In this document: piece by piece, positions 28,631 through 36,791 of the stretch
How positions within the stretch are numbered: position 1 is the stretch's first letter
Layout: each line of letters starts with the position of its first letter
NCBI RefSeq assembly: GCF_000411975.1
Contig: NZ_ASXG01000036.1
Coordinates: forward strand, 1-37,996
Length of the DNA: 37,996 nucleotides
Source: Amycolatopsis orientalis DSM 43388
GTDB taxonomy: Bacteria; Actinomycetota; Actinomycetes; Mycobacteriales; Pseudonocardiaceae
Direction: 5' to 3'
Made by a program: the position numbers and the translations under genes
The notes under the pieces: generated by a model
The model's input: only the letters and a program-made list of their open reading frames with translations
Databases searched by the model: none
What the model was told of the DNA's origin: nothing

Positions 28631-29017
28631 ATGACGCTGCGAGTGGTGGTCGACGCCGAAAGCGGGGTTCCGCCCTGGCGTCAGGTGCACGACCAGATAG
28701 TCCGCGCGATCACGACCGGCTCCCTCGCCCGGGATGCCCGTCTGCCGCCGATCCGTCAGCTTTCGCGGGACCTCGGACTCGCCTCCGGGACCGTCGCCCG
28801 CGTGTATCGCGAACTCGAGGCCGCCGGCTGGGTCACCACCGCGCGAGCACGCGGAACCGTCGTGACCGGCCCGGCCGAACGACCGGATCCGGGCATGCTG
28901 CTTCGCGCCGCGGCCGCCGAATACGCCCGGCACAGCCGGGAACTCGGGGTCGCGCCGGACGAAGCCGTCGACGCCGTGCGCGTGGCATTGGCGAGCCTGG
29001 ACGCACCGCCGCGATGA
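28631..29017 (+). CDS. GntR-family regulator, YtrA subfamily
   Basis: A 128-residue regulator, the short YtrA type. The winged helix (VPPWRQVHDQIVRAITTGSL, RLPPIRQLSRDLGLASGTVARVYRELEAAGWV, RGTVV) is followed by only a short two-helix dimerisation tail (about residues 85-128). ATG 28631 follows immediately after the stop of the membrane-protein gene, so translation is coupled. It probably represses its own operon through the palindrome at 27863-27893. Effector unknown. Confidence 0.9.
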   Translation: MTLRVVVDAESGVPPWRQVHDQIVRAITTGSLARDARLPPIRQLSRDLGLASGTVARVYRELEAAGWVTTARARGTVVTGPAERPDPGMLLRAAAAEYARHSRELGVAPDEAVDAVRVALASLDAPPR

Positions 29018-29161
29018 ACCTCGCTATCGTCCGGCCGGCGCGGTTTTCGCCGTTCGGTGAACCGTCTTCCGCACGGTCTGGGGCGCACCTCCTTCTTGCC
29101 CGTGCGTTCCCGCGGTCCACTCACCGGACGAGGCGCGGATTCGCCGCCTCAGCGCGGAGGT

Positions 29162-29959
29162 TCAGCCCTCCATCAGCACCCTCCCCACCGCGGCCAGCAC
29201 GGGTTCCAGCGCGGCGACTTCCGTGCCGACGCATTCCGTGATGCCCGCACCGACGACCTCCATTCCGGAAAGCGCGTCGATCATTTCGACCAATTCGGCG
29301 ATCGTGAGCCCGCCGGGCTCCGGATAATTCACTCCGGGAAACTCTTCGGGATCAAGAATGTCCAAATCCACATGCAGGTAAACGCGGTCGGCTCCCGCGG
29401 CGCTCAGCGCTCCGGCGACGTCGTCGGAGCGCACCGCCAGACCGTCGGCGATGGCTTCCTCTTCCGCGGAATCGAGCGAACGGGTGCCGAACAGCACCGC
29501 TCGTCCTCGTTCGATCGCCGGGCTGGCAGCGAAATCCTTGTCGCCCTCGCCGAGCAACGACCGCAGCACCATGCCGTGGAACGCGCCCGAGGGCGAAGAA
29601 TCCGCCGTGTTCAAATCCGCATGCGCGTCGAACCACGCGACACCAAGCGTTGCGCCGTAACGGAAACGCGCGACGCCGACCGGTACGAGCTCAACGCCGC
29701 AGTCGCCGCCGATCGTGAGCACCGGGCCTTCCGGCGCTTCGAGCGCAGCGAGCTGCAGCTGCCGGTTCGTGCCCGTGAGCACGGCCCGGTTGGCTATCCC
29801 GGCGACGACGTCGGACGTCGCCGCGTCCTGACGTACGTGGTGCACCGGCTTGCCGAGCACGTGCCCGGCCAGTTCGGAAAGTGCGCGGCAGCCCTCGACC
29901 AGCCCCTTGGCTCGGGGACTGATCGCGCCCTGCCATTGCGGCACCGCGTTGATCAGCAT
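29162..29959 (-). CDS. Arginase/agmatinase-family ureohydrolase
   Basis: A 265-residue ureohydrolase that would hydrolyse a guanidino compound to an amine and urea. Three metal motifs are present: WFDAHADLNT (D111, H113, D115), GAFHGM (H129) and HVDLDILDP (D198, D200). The first motif, normally GGDHS, reads GGDCG, so Cys87 replaces the first manganese-ligand histidine. I recall GGDCG-type variants in actinobacterial relatives, so the enzyme may still work with altered metal binding. It is transcribed alone, convergent with gntR and separated from pyc by a long palindrome. Arginine, agmatine or another guanidino substrate cannot be distinguished. Confidence 0.85.
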   Translation of the reverse strand: MLINAVPQWQGAISPRAKGLVEGCRALSELAGHVLGKPVHHVRQDAATSDVVAGIANRAVLTGTNRQLQLAALEAPEGPVLTIGGDCGVELVPVGVARFRYGATLGVAWFDAHADLNTADSSPSGAFHGMVLRSLLGEGDKDFAASPAIERGRAVLFGTRSLDSAEEEAIADGLAVRSDDVAGALSAAGADRVYLHVDLDILDPEEFPGVNYPEPGGLTIAELVEMIDALSGMEVVGAGITECVGTEVAALEPVLAAVGRVLMEG

Positions 29960-30005
29960 GCCTCGACGCTAGCGCGAACCCACCGGAAAAAGCGAGCCGT
30001 AAATG

Positions 30006-30054
30006 GTGCGAGGGGTCCCCTCGCTCCGTTTTGGAGCGAAGGGACCCCTCGCAC
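30006..30054. terminator. Long palindrome, repeat family B; pyc terminator
   Basis: Arms 30006-30027 and 30033-30054 (22 bases each) pair with one mismatch around the loop GTTTT. The outer part reads GTGCGAGGGGTCCC. It lies 24 bases beyond the pyc stop and before the ureohydrolase gene on the same strand, where it would separate the two transcripts. Its sequence is unrelated to the palindromes at 8416 and 17651. Confidence 0.85.
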
Positions 30055-30078
30055 GGAAAAAAGTGGCGCGGGAGCGGG

Positions 30079-33000
30079 TTATTCGAGCACGATGAGAAGG
30101 TCTCCGCCCTCGACCTGCTGAACGGAGGTGATTGCCAGCCGACCGACTTTGCCCGCCGCCGGAGCGGTGATCGACGCTTCCATCTTCATGGCCTCGATCG
30201 TCGCCACGGTCGCACCGGCCGCCACCTCGTCGCCCTCGGCCACCTGCAGCGTCACCACGCCCGCGAACGGCGCGGCGATCTGCTTCGGGTTGCCCTTCTC
30301 GGCCTTTTCGGTGGCCGGGATGTCCGAGGCGATGGACCGGTCCCGGATCTGGATCGGCCGGAGCTGGCCGTTGAGCGTGGACATGACGGTCCGCATGCCG
30401 CGTTCGTCGGCCTCGCCGATGGCTTCCAGCTCGATGAGCAGCCGGACGCCGGGCTCGAGGTCCACCGAGTACTCCTCGCCCGGGCGCAGACCGTAGAAGA
30501 AGTCCTTGCTCGGGAGCACGCTGGTGTCGCCGTAGGCTTCGCGGTGCGCGAGGAATTCCTTGGTGGGGCCAGGGAACAGCAACCGGTTCAGCGCGCCGCG
30601 CCGGTTGTCGGTGAGCTCCTTGTGGTCCTCTTCGGACAGTTCGGCGACCGGTTTGGCCGCCGAACGGCCTTCGAGCGCCTTGGTGCGGAACGGTTCCGGC
30701 CAGCCGCCGGGCGGGTCGCCCAGTTCGCCGCGCAGGAAGCCGATCACCGAGTCGGGGATGTCGAACTTGTTCGGCTCCGCCTCGAAGTCCGCCGGGGAAA
30801 CACCGGCGCCGACGAGGTGCAGCGCGAGGTCGCCGACCACCTTGGACGAGGGCGTGACCTTCACGAGGTGGCCGAGGATCTTGTCCGCCGCCGCGTACAT
30901 GGCCTCGATGTCCTCGAATCGGTCGCCGAGGCCCAGCGCGATCGCCTGCGTGCGCAGGTTGGAGAGCTGGCCGCCGGGGATCTCGTGTTCGTAGACCCGG
31001 CCGGTGGGCGACGCGAGACCCGCCTCGAACGGGGCGTAGATCTTGCGGACGCTCTCCCAGTACGGCTCCAGGTCGCCGATCGCGTGCAGGTCGAGGCCAG
31101 TGCTGCGGTCGGAGTGGTCGGTGGCTGCGACGATCGAGCCGAGCGACGGCTGCGACGTGGTGCCCGCCATCGACGACACGGCGCCGTCCACCGCGTCGGC
31201 ACCGGCCTGGATGGCGGCCAGGTAGGTGGCGAGCTGGCCGCCGGCGGTGTCGTGCGTGTGGATGTGCACCGGAAGGTCGAATTCCTTGCGCAGCGCGGTC
31301 ACCAGCCGGGCCGCAGCGGGCGCGCGGAGCAGGCCGGCCATGTCCTTGATCGCCAGGACGTGCGCCCCCGCTCCGACGATCTGCTCGGCGAGCTTGAGGT
31401 AGTAGTCGAGCGTGTAGAGCTTTTCGTTCGGATCGGACAGATCGGAGGTGTAGCAGAGCGCGACCTCGGCGACCGCGGTGCCGGTGGCGCGGACGGCGTC
31501 GATGGCCGGCCGCATCTGCTCGACGTCGTTGAGCGCGTCGAAGATGCGGAAGATGTCGATGCCGGTCGCGGTGGCCTCCTCGACGAAGGCCGTGGTGACC
31601 TCAGTCGGGTAAGGCGTGTAGCCCACGGTGTTGCGACCGCGCAGAAGCATCTGCAGACAGATGTTCGGCACGGCCTTGCGCAGCTGCTCGAGGCGTTCCC
31701 ACGGGTCCTCGGCGAGGAAGCGCAGCGCGACGTCGTAGGTCGCGCCGCCCCAGCATTCCAGGGAGAGCAGCTGCGGCACGGTCGCCGCGACGACCGGCGC
31801 GACGGCGAGCAGGTCTTTCGTTCGCACGCGCGTCGCGAGCAGCGACTGGTGCGCGTCGCGGAAGGTGGTGTCGGTGACGCCGAGCTGTGGGGTTTCCCGC
31901 AGCCAGCGCGCGAATCCCTCCGGGCCGAGTTCGGTCAGCTTCTGCTTGGAGCCGTCCGGAGGAGTGAGGTCCGCGGGCAGCTTCGGCAGCTTCGTCACGG
32001 CATCAGGGGTGCGCGGACGCTCGCCGTGCGGCCGGTTCACCGTCTGATCGGCGAGGTAGGTCAGCAGGCGCGTGCCTCGGTCGGCGGAGTGCCGCGCGGT
32101 CAGCAGATGCGGCCGTTCCTCGATGAACGACGTGGTGACGTTGCCCTCGCGGAAGTCCGGATCGTCCAGCACCGCCTGGAGGAACGGGATGTTCGTCGCC
32201 ACGCCGCGGATCCGGAATTCGGCGACCGCGCGGCGGGCCCGCCCGACTGCGGTGCGGAAATCGCGGCCGCGGCAGGTGAGTTTCACCAGCAGCGAGTCGA
32301 AGTGGGCGCTGATCTCGGTGCCGGAGAACGCGGTGCCGCCGTCGAGCCGGATGCCCGAACCGCCCGGCGAGCGGTAGGCGCTGATCATGCCGATGTCCGG
32401 CCGGAATCCGTTGGCCGGGTCCTCGGTCGTGATGCGGCACTGGAGCGCGGCGCCGCGGAGGTAGATCTTGTCCTGCGACAGGCCGAGGTCGGCGAGGGTT
32501 TCGCCGGAGGCGATCCGCAGCTGGGACTGCACGAGGTCGACATCGGTGACCTCTTCGGTGACCGTGTGCTCGACCTGGATGCGCGGGTTCATCTCGATGA
32601 ACACGTGCTTGCCCTCGCGGTCCAGCAGGAATTCGACGGTGCCCGCGTTGCGGTAGCCGATCTGCCGGGCGAACTTCACGGCGTCGGCGCAGATGCGGTC
32701 GCGCAGTTCGGGATCGAGGTTCGGCGCGGGGGCCAGCTCGACCACCTTTTGGTGGCGGCGCTGCACTGAACAGTCGCGCTCGAAGAGGTGGATCACGTTG
32801 CCCTCGCCGTCGGCGAGGATCTGGACCTCGATGTGCCGCGGTTCGACCACGGCCTTCTCCAGGAACACGGTCGGGTCGCCGAACGCGGACTCGGCTTCGC
32901 GCGCGGCGGCCTCGATCGACTCGCGCAGCAAACCCGGGTCCTCGACGCGGCGCATGCCCCGGCCGCCGCCGCCGGCGACCGCCTTGACGAAGACCGGGAA

Positions 33001-33456
33001 GCCGAGTTCGTCGGCCGCCGCGACCAGTTCGTCGACGTTGCTGGACGGCTGCGACGAGCCGAGCACCGGGACGCCGGCCTCGCGCGCCGCCTTGACCGCG
33101 CGCGCCTTGTTGCCGGTCAGCTCGAGGATTTCGGCGCTCGGGCCGACGAACGTGATCCCCGCTTCTTCGCAGGCCCTGGCCAGGTCGGGGTTCTCCGACA
33201 GGAAGCCGTAGCCCGGATAGACCGCGTCCGCACCCGCCTTCTTGGCGGCCTTGACGATCTCCTCGACCGAGAGGTACGCGCGGACCGGATGGCCCGGTTC
33301 GCCGATCTCGTAGGCCTCGTCGGCCTTCAGCCGGTGCAGCGAGTTGCGGTCTTCGTGCGGAAACACGGCGACTGTGCCCGCGCCCAGTTCGTAGCCTGCG
33401 CGGAACGCCCGGATCGCGATTTCGCCGCGATTGGCCACCAGCACTTTGCGGAACAT
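30079..33456 (-). CDS. pyc: Pyruvate carboxylase
   Basis: Biotin enzyme that carboxylates pyruvate to oxaloacetate for anaplerosis. The 1125-residue protein is the full single-chain form. The biotin carboxylase domain (1 to about 450) has MFRKVLVANRGEIAIR, the ATP-grasp glycine loop KAVAGGGGRGMR and RDCSVQRRHQKVVE. The carboxyltransferase domain (about 530-800) has TTFRDAHQSLLATR and metal-site VHIHTHDTAGG. A linker follows, then the biotinyl domain with the biotin lysine K1091 in EAMKMEAS. ATG 33456 has AAGGA six bases upstream. It is transcribed alone. It can use the pyruvate produced by SdaA, but that link is metabolic only. Confidence 0.97.
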   Translation of the reverse strand: MFRKVLVANRGEIAIRAFRAGYELGAGTVAVFPHEDRNSLHRLKADEAYEIGEPGHPVRAYLSVEEIVKAAKKAGADAVYPGYGFLSENPDLARACEEAGITFVGPSAEILELTGNKARAVKAAREAGVPVLGSSQPSSNVDELVAAADELGFPVFVKAVAGGGGRGMRRVEDPGLLRESIEAAAREAESAFGDPTVFLEKAVVEPRHIEVQILADGEGNVIHLFERDCSVQRRHQKVVELAPAPNLDPELRDRICADAVKFARQIGYRNAGTVEFLLDREGKHVFIEMNPRIQVEHTVTEEVTDVDLVQSQLRIASGETLADLGLSQDKIYLRGAALQCRITTEDPANGFRPDIGMISAYRSPGGSGIRLDGGTAFSGTEISAHFDSLLVKLTCRGRDFRTAVGRARRAVAEFRIRGVATNIPFLQAVLDDPDFREGNVTTSFIEERPHLLTARHSADRGTRLLTYLADQTVNRPHGERPRTPDAVTKLPKLPADLTPPDGSKQKLTELGPEGFARWLRETPQLGVTDTTFRDAHQSLLATRVRTKDLLAVAPVVAATVPQLLSLECWGGATYDVALRFLAEDPWERLEQLRKAVPNICLQMLLRGRNTVGYTPYPTEVTTAFVEEATATGIDIFRIFDALNDVEQMRPAIDAVRATGTAVAEVALCYTSDLSDPNEKLYTLDYYLKLAEQIVGAGAHVLAIKDMAGLLRAPAAARLVTALRKEFDLPVHIHTHDTAGGQLATYLAAIQAGADAVDGAVSSMAGTTSQPSLGSIVAATDHSDRSTGLDLHAIGDLEPYWESVRKIYAPFEAGLASPTGRVYEHEIPGGQLSNLRTQAIALGLGDRFEDIEAMYAAADKILGHLVKVTPSSKVVGDLALHLVGAGVSPADFEAEPNKFDIPDSVIGFLRGELGDPPGGWPEPFRTKALEGRSAAKPVAELSEEDHKELTDNRRGALNRLLFPGPTKEFLAHREAYGDTSVLPSKDFFYGLRPGEEYSVDLEPGVRLLIELEAIGEADERGMRTVMSTLNGQLRPIQIRDRSIASDIPATEKAEKGNPKQIAAPFAGVVTLQVAEGDEVAAGATVATIEAMKMEASITAPAAGKVGRLAITSVQQVEGGDLLIVLE

Positions 33457-33542
33457 GCCCGGTCCTTCCCTTTTCGGATCGGTATCGAAGGCACGTTACC
33501 CGGTTCGTCCCGCGGTGCGGGAGCCGTAGTCCAGGTGATGGA

Positions 33543-33572
33543 CATCATGCGCGCCGACCTGCAGGCATGATG
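33543..33572. promoter_or_regulatory. Inverted repeat between subtilase and pyc genes
   Basis: CATCATGC (33543-33550) and GCATGATG (33565-33572) form a perfect 8-base inverted repeat with a 14-base spacer. It lies 3' of the subtilase gene and about 90 bases upstream of the pyc start. It may terminate the former or be an operator for the latter; the sequence does not decide. Confidence 0.4.
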
Positions 33573-33598
33573 CTGGCCGGGCCGCTGCGCCGCAACCG

Positions 33599-34531
33599 TC
33601 AGGGCGTTCCGGCAGGCAATGTGCACAGCAGCCGATTCGCGGTTCCGGAGGGCGCATTCTTGACCACGTTCTGCGTTGCGTCCTGCACGATTGCTTCGCT
33701 GACCGCGTTGGGCGCGGCGTCGAGATGCGCGGAGCGATAGAGGGTCACCGCGCCGGCGGTCACCGCGGCGGCCATCGAGGTTCCCGACAGCGTCCCGACC
33801 CCGGACGTGCCCGCGATCGGCGCGGGAATGTCGACGCCCGGTGCGTACAAGTCGAGCGACGTCCCGAAGTTCGAGAAGGGCGCAACCTGGTCTTGGACGT
33901 CCGTCGCACCCACAGTGAGCGCTTCCGGCACTCGCGCGGGCGAAGTTTGACTGGCGTCAGTGCTGCCCTCCCCTGCCGGAACCACGATCGGCATCACCGC
34001 GGCGACTGCCTTGACCGCGTTGTCGAGTTGTTCGTTCGGCACGCCGCCGATGCCCAGCACCGCGACCGCCGGTTGGTGTGCGTTCTGGGCTACCCAGTTC
34101 AGCCCCGCGATAATCGTGTCGGTCGCGCCGCCGCCGGCCTGGTCGAGCACGCGGACCGGGAAGATCTGCGCGCTTTTCGCGACACCGTAGCTGTGTCCCG
34201 CGACGATTCCCGCGACCCTGGTGCCGTGGCCATTGGTGTCCGACGTGTCCGTGCCTGCGGTGAGGAAATCCTTGCCCGGCAGGACCCGGCCCTGCAGATC
34301 CGGGTGCTTGGCGTCGACCCCACTGTCGATCACGTAGACCGTGACGCCGGAGCCGTCCGAGTCGTAGTGGTACTTCTGATCGAGGCCGGTCCGCTGGTCG
34401 ATCCGGTCGAGCGCCCAGCTCGGCGGGTTGGCCTGGGTCCCGCTCGCCGCCAGCGCGGCCGGTTGCACCCCGGCGACCAGCAGAAAGGTCAGAGTTGCCG
34501 AAAAAAGGCCACGCGCCGCTCGGTTCCGCAT
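33599..34531 (-). CDS. Small secreted S8 subtilase without prodomain and with altered active site
   Basis: A 310-residue protein with signal peptide (residues 1-28, ending QPAALAA) followed almost at once by the catalytic domain; the usual inhibitor I9 prodomain of about 80 residues is missing. Catalytic Asp69 (VIDSGVD), His102 (NGHGTRVAG) and Ser252 (SGTSMA) are kept. The oxyanion-hole Asn motif AAGN is PAGEG, with E188 at that place, and the conserved PHVAG after the serine is AAVTAG. Activity is doubtful; it may be a binding pseudo-protease. ATG 34531 is preferred over TTG 34567 because the signal peptide follows directly. No mycosin-type C-terminal anchor and no ESX genes are present. Confidence 0.85.
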   Translation of the reverse strand: MRNRAARGLFSATLTFLLVAGVQPAALAASGTQANPPSWALDRIDQRTGLDQKYHYDSDGSGVTVYVIDSGVDAKHPDLQGRVLPGKDFLTAGTDTSDTNGHGTRVAGIVAGHSYGVAKSAQIFPVRVLDQAGGGATDTIIAGLNWVAQNAHQPAVAVLGIGGVPNEQLDNAVKAVAAVMPIVVPAGEGSTDASQTSPARVPEALTVGATDVQDQVAPFSNFGTSLDLYAPGVDIPAPIAGTSGVGTLSGTSMAAAVTAGAVTLYRSAHLDAAPNAVSEAIVQDATQNVVKNAPSGTANRLLCTLPAGTP

Positions 34532-34672
34532 GCCTGCGGTCGTATCCCGGTCGCCATCGAGCGGCAACTCGACGTCACACGATGGGCTGGTCCCGGTCCA
34601 GCGCTCGACCGCCCCGACGCATTAACTAGCAAGGGGACGATGAACTGCAGCCGCGGACGTGCCGCGGGCGTT

Positions 34673-34877
34673 TCGCCGCTGAGCGACCACCTGCTGGCCG
34701 ACCGCCAGGTCTCGCCGCTAGGTGGCCAACGGAGGACCGGCAGATCTCGCCGCCAGAGCCAACGAACGACCGCCAGATCTCGCCGCCAGAGAGCCAACGA
34801 ACGACCGCCAGATCTCGCCGCCAGAGAGCCAACGGTGGACCGGCCGAGAGAGTTAGCCGCTGGACGGCCAACCGTTG
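34673..34877. repeat. 35-bp minisatellite
   Basis: Units starting GACCGSCAG lie at 34700-34734, 34735-34767, 34768-34802 and 34803-34837 (35, 33, 35 and 35 bases), with a degenerate fifth at 34838-34877. The third and fourth are nearly identical. Each contains a core TCGCCGCCAGAGAGCCAAC or variant; the same core begins at 34673, 34712, 34747, 34780 and 34815, and as TAGCC at 34854. It fills the 358-base gap between the esterase and subtilase genes, which holds no other gene. The core resembles that of the array at 36.8-37.8 kb. Confidence 0.85.
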
Positions 34878-34889
34878 GCAGACCGACAA

Positions 34890-36107
34890 CTACTTCGCTG
34901 GAGGGACGTGGGCGCTCACCGACATCGTCGGCAGGTAGACCAGCGCATCGAAGGCTTGCACGACGTCGGCCTTCGTGAACATGTGCGCGTGCCGCATGCT
35001 CGACGGCCCGGTCAGTCCTTGTGCTCGGTCTTGCCGCAAATCGACCACGCACGGATCCGCGCCGGCCAAAGCCGCTTCGACACTGTCCTCGGCGGGCGGT
35101 TCCAGCTCCTGTTCATAGACCCGGAACCCGAGGCGCTCGCGCTCGTCCGGTTCGAGGCCGGTGGTCGTGCCGGTGCCCGCGGTCAGGCCGAGAGCGAAGT
35201 AGTCGTCGCCGAACTCCTCGGCGAGGTGGGTGCCCGCGGAGGGGAAGGTCATGGTCGGCAAAGCGGCGAACGGGACTCGCTGCAGGTGTCCGTTGTGGAC
35301 CATCACCACGATCTTCTCGCCTTCGCCGTACAGCTTGCGAAGCAGCTTCACGGTTGACGCCATGTACGTGTCGCGAGACGACCCCTGGAGCGACGGTGCG
35401 GTTCCCGTCATCATCGCGTTGAGCTCGCGCAGGTACATGTCGACGCGAAGCGCGCCGACCGCATGGTGTTCGGCGATTGCGTACCGGGCTGGTTCGGTCC
35501 GTTGCCGAAAAACTGGCGACAAAGATCGCAGGTGCGCTACAAGAGTCGTCAATGCAGCCGTGGCCGCATCGCGCGCCGCGACGTCCATTGCCGAATATCG
35601 GCCAGGCGCGACTGCGCTGCTGACCGCCGAATACGGCTCGGACGCGGTGATCGCGGCGTCGACCAGCGGAAGCGCCTCCGGTTCGACTTCCGCCACGAAG
35701 CGGCGGACGGTCCGCAAGGCCGGCTGCGGCGAACCGCTCGAACTGGGCAGGTCGAGTCCGGAGAAGCGGACGCCGCCGTGGCCGCGCATCCAGGTCAGCA
35801 TTTCCTGCACCTCGACCGACTCGCCGAGGGAAAAGGTGAATCCTTCTCGCCCGACGTCGGCGACCGTGCCAGGACCACCGCTCAGCCAGTGCTGCACCAG
35901 TTCGCCCTCGGCGAAGCCGGATTCGAAGCCGAGCACCGTGAACCCGTGGTCCTCGACGAGGCGACGGAGCAACCGGGCGCGGAGTTCGCCGAACTCGCGG
36001 ATGTGATGGTTGTTCTCGCCGATCGCGACGATGCGCGCGTCGCCGATCAGGCGAGCGATTGAGGCGCCGTCGCCGTCCAGCGGCGAACGAGTGCTCAGCG
36101 GTGTCAT
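34890..36107 (-). CDS. Erythromycin esterase-like protein
   Basis: A 405-residue protein of the erythromycin esterase fold. The first motif IGENNHHIREF (E31, H34/H35) corresponds to GEATHGTREF of EreA/EreB. GFESGFAEGE with E62 and VVMVHNGHLQR with its histidine provide the other active-site elements. No signal peptide is present. Most family members are not proven macrolide esterases, and the changed first motif argues for another ester or amide substrate. ATG 36107 has no ribosome site; TAGTGT seven bases upstream fits the -10 box of a leaderless message. It is divergent from a TetR gene only 31 bases away, which probably controls it. Confidence 0.82.
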   Translation of the reverse strand: MTPLSTRSPLDGDGASIARLIGDARIVAIGENNHHIREFGELRARLLRRLVEDHGFTVLGFESGFAEGELVQHWLSGGPGTVADVGREGFTFSLGESVEVQEMLTWMRGHGGVRFSGLDLPSSSGSPQPALRTVRRFVAEVEPEALPLVDAAITASEPYSAVSSAVAPGRYSAMDVAARDAATAALTTLVAHLRSLSPVFRQRTEPARYAIAEHHAVGALRVDMYLRELNAMMTGTAPSLQGSSRDTYMASTVKLLRKLYGEGEKIVVMVHNGHLQRVPFAALPTMTFPSAGTHLAEEFGDDYFALGLTAGTGTTTGLEPDERERLGFRVYEQELEPPAEDSVEAALAGADPCVVDLRQDRAQGLTGPSSMRHAHMFTKADVVQAFDALVYLPTMSVSAHVPPAK

Positions 36108-36120
36108 ACTGAGGACACTA
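36094..36120. promoter_or_regulatory. Shared operator/promoter between esterase and tetR
   Basis: GTGTC (36101-36105) and GACAC (36114-36118) form an inverted repeat spanning the esterase start codon; CTCAG (36094) and CTGAG (36108) form an offset second pair. TAGTGT on the minus strand (36120-36115) is a good -10 box seven bases before the esterase ATG. The site would let the divergent TetR repress the esterase and probably itself. Confidence 0.55.
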
Positions 36121-36138
36121 ATGCAACAGGGGTAGCGA

Positions 36139-36771
36139 TTGGCAACCGAGTCACCAGGGACCAGCCGGCCTGGCGGTCGCACGGAGCGCACGCGCGTGGC
36201 CGTTTTGCGGGCGACGCTCGATCTGCTGGCGGGGGTCGGGTTCACGGAGCTGACCGTCGAGGCCGTCGCCGAACGATCGGGTGTGCACAAGACGACGATT
36301 TATCGACGATGGGAATCGCGCGAAGGTCTGGTCGCGGCCGCGCTGAGGTTCGGTGCCGACGAACCGTGGAGCCCGGCGGACACCGGTTCGCTTGTCGCCG
36401 ATTTGCGGCAACTGGCGTTGGAGGTGGTGCACGCGTTGACTACTCCGGGGCAACGCGAGCTGCCGACCGCCGCGGTGCTGGCGGCCTTCCATTCGGAACG
36501 GGCGGCGGAAGCGCTGCGGGAGTTCTATCGGGACCGGCATGCCCGAGCGGCGGTGATCGTGGAGCGGGCGGTCGCGCGCGGAGAGGTGCCGGCCGACACC
36601 GATCCGGACGAGGTGACGCGGACGGTGTGCGGACCGGTGTTCTATCGGCTGTTCGTGTCGCGGGAACCGGTGTCGGAGGCGACGGCGGCGGTCGCGGCGG
36701 AGGCTGGGGCCGCGGCGGCTCGGGCGGGGGTCCTGGGCAGGCGGGCCCCAGGGAAGGGTGACGCCGGTTGA
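36139..36771 (+). CDS. TetR-family regulator (TetR_C_16-like)
   Basis: A 210-residue regulator with the helix-turn-helix TRVAVLRATLDLLAGVGFTEL, AVAERSGVHKTTIYRRWESREGLV, followed by a TetR C-terminal ligand domain and an Ala-rich tail. The start is TTG 36139 with AGGGG six bases upstream; no ATG is available in frame. It is divergent from the esterase gene with only 31 bases between starts, so it most likely controls that gene and itself. The last 40 codons are low complexity (Ala/Gly/Glu), reaching into the repeat-rich region. Confidence 0.88.
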   Translation: MATESPGTSRPGGRTERTRVAVLRATLDLLAGVGFTELTVEAVAERSGVHKTTIYRRWESREGLVAAALRFGADEPWSPADTGSLVADLRQLALEVVHALTTPGQRELPTAAVLAAFHSERAAEALREFYRDRHARAAVIVERAVARGEVPADTDPDEVTRTVCGPVFYRLFVSREPVSEATAAVAAEAGAAAARAGVLGRRAPGKGDAG

Positions 36772-36791
36772 TACCCGGGGGTGTGGGGCTG

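Noticed and set aside
27580..29241. 553-residue open frame on the plus strand overlapping the membrane protein and gntR genes
   Set aside because: Arg/Pro/Ser-rich translation without domain similarity; it is a shadow of two well-supported genes in another frame.
33599..34531. ESX-associated mycosin
   Set aside because: No ESX genes nearby, no C-terminal membrane anchor and an altered active site; only general S8 membership is supported.
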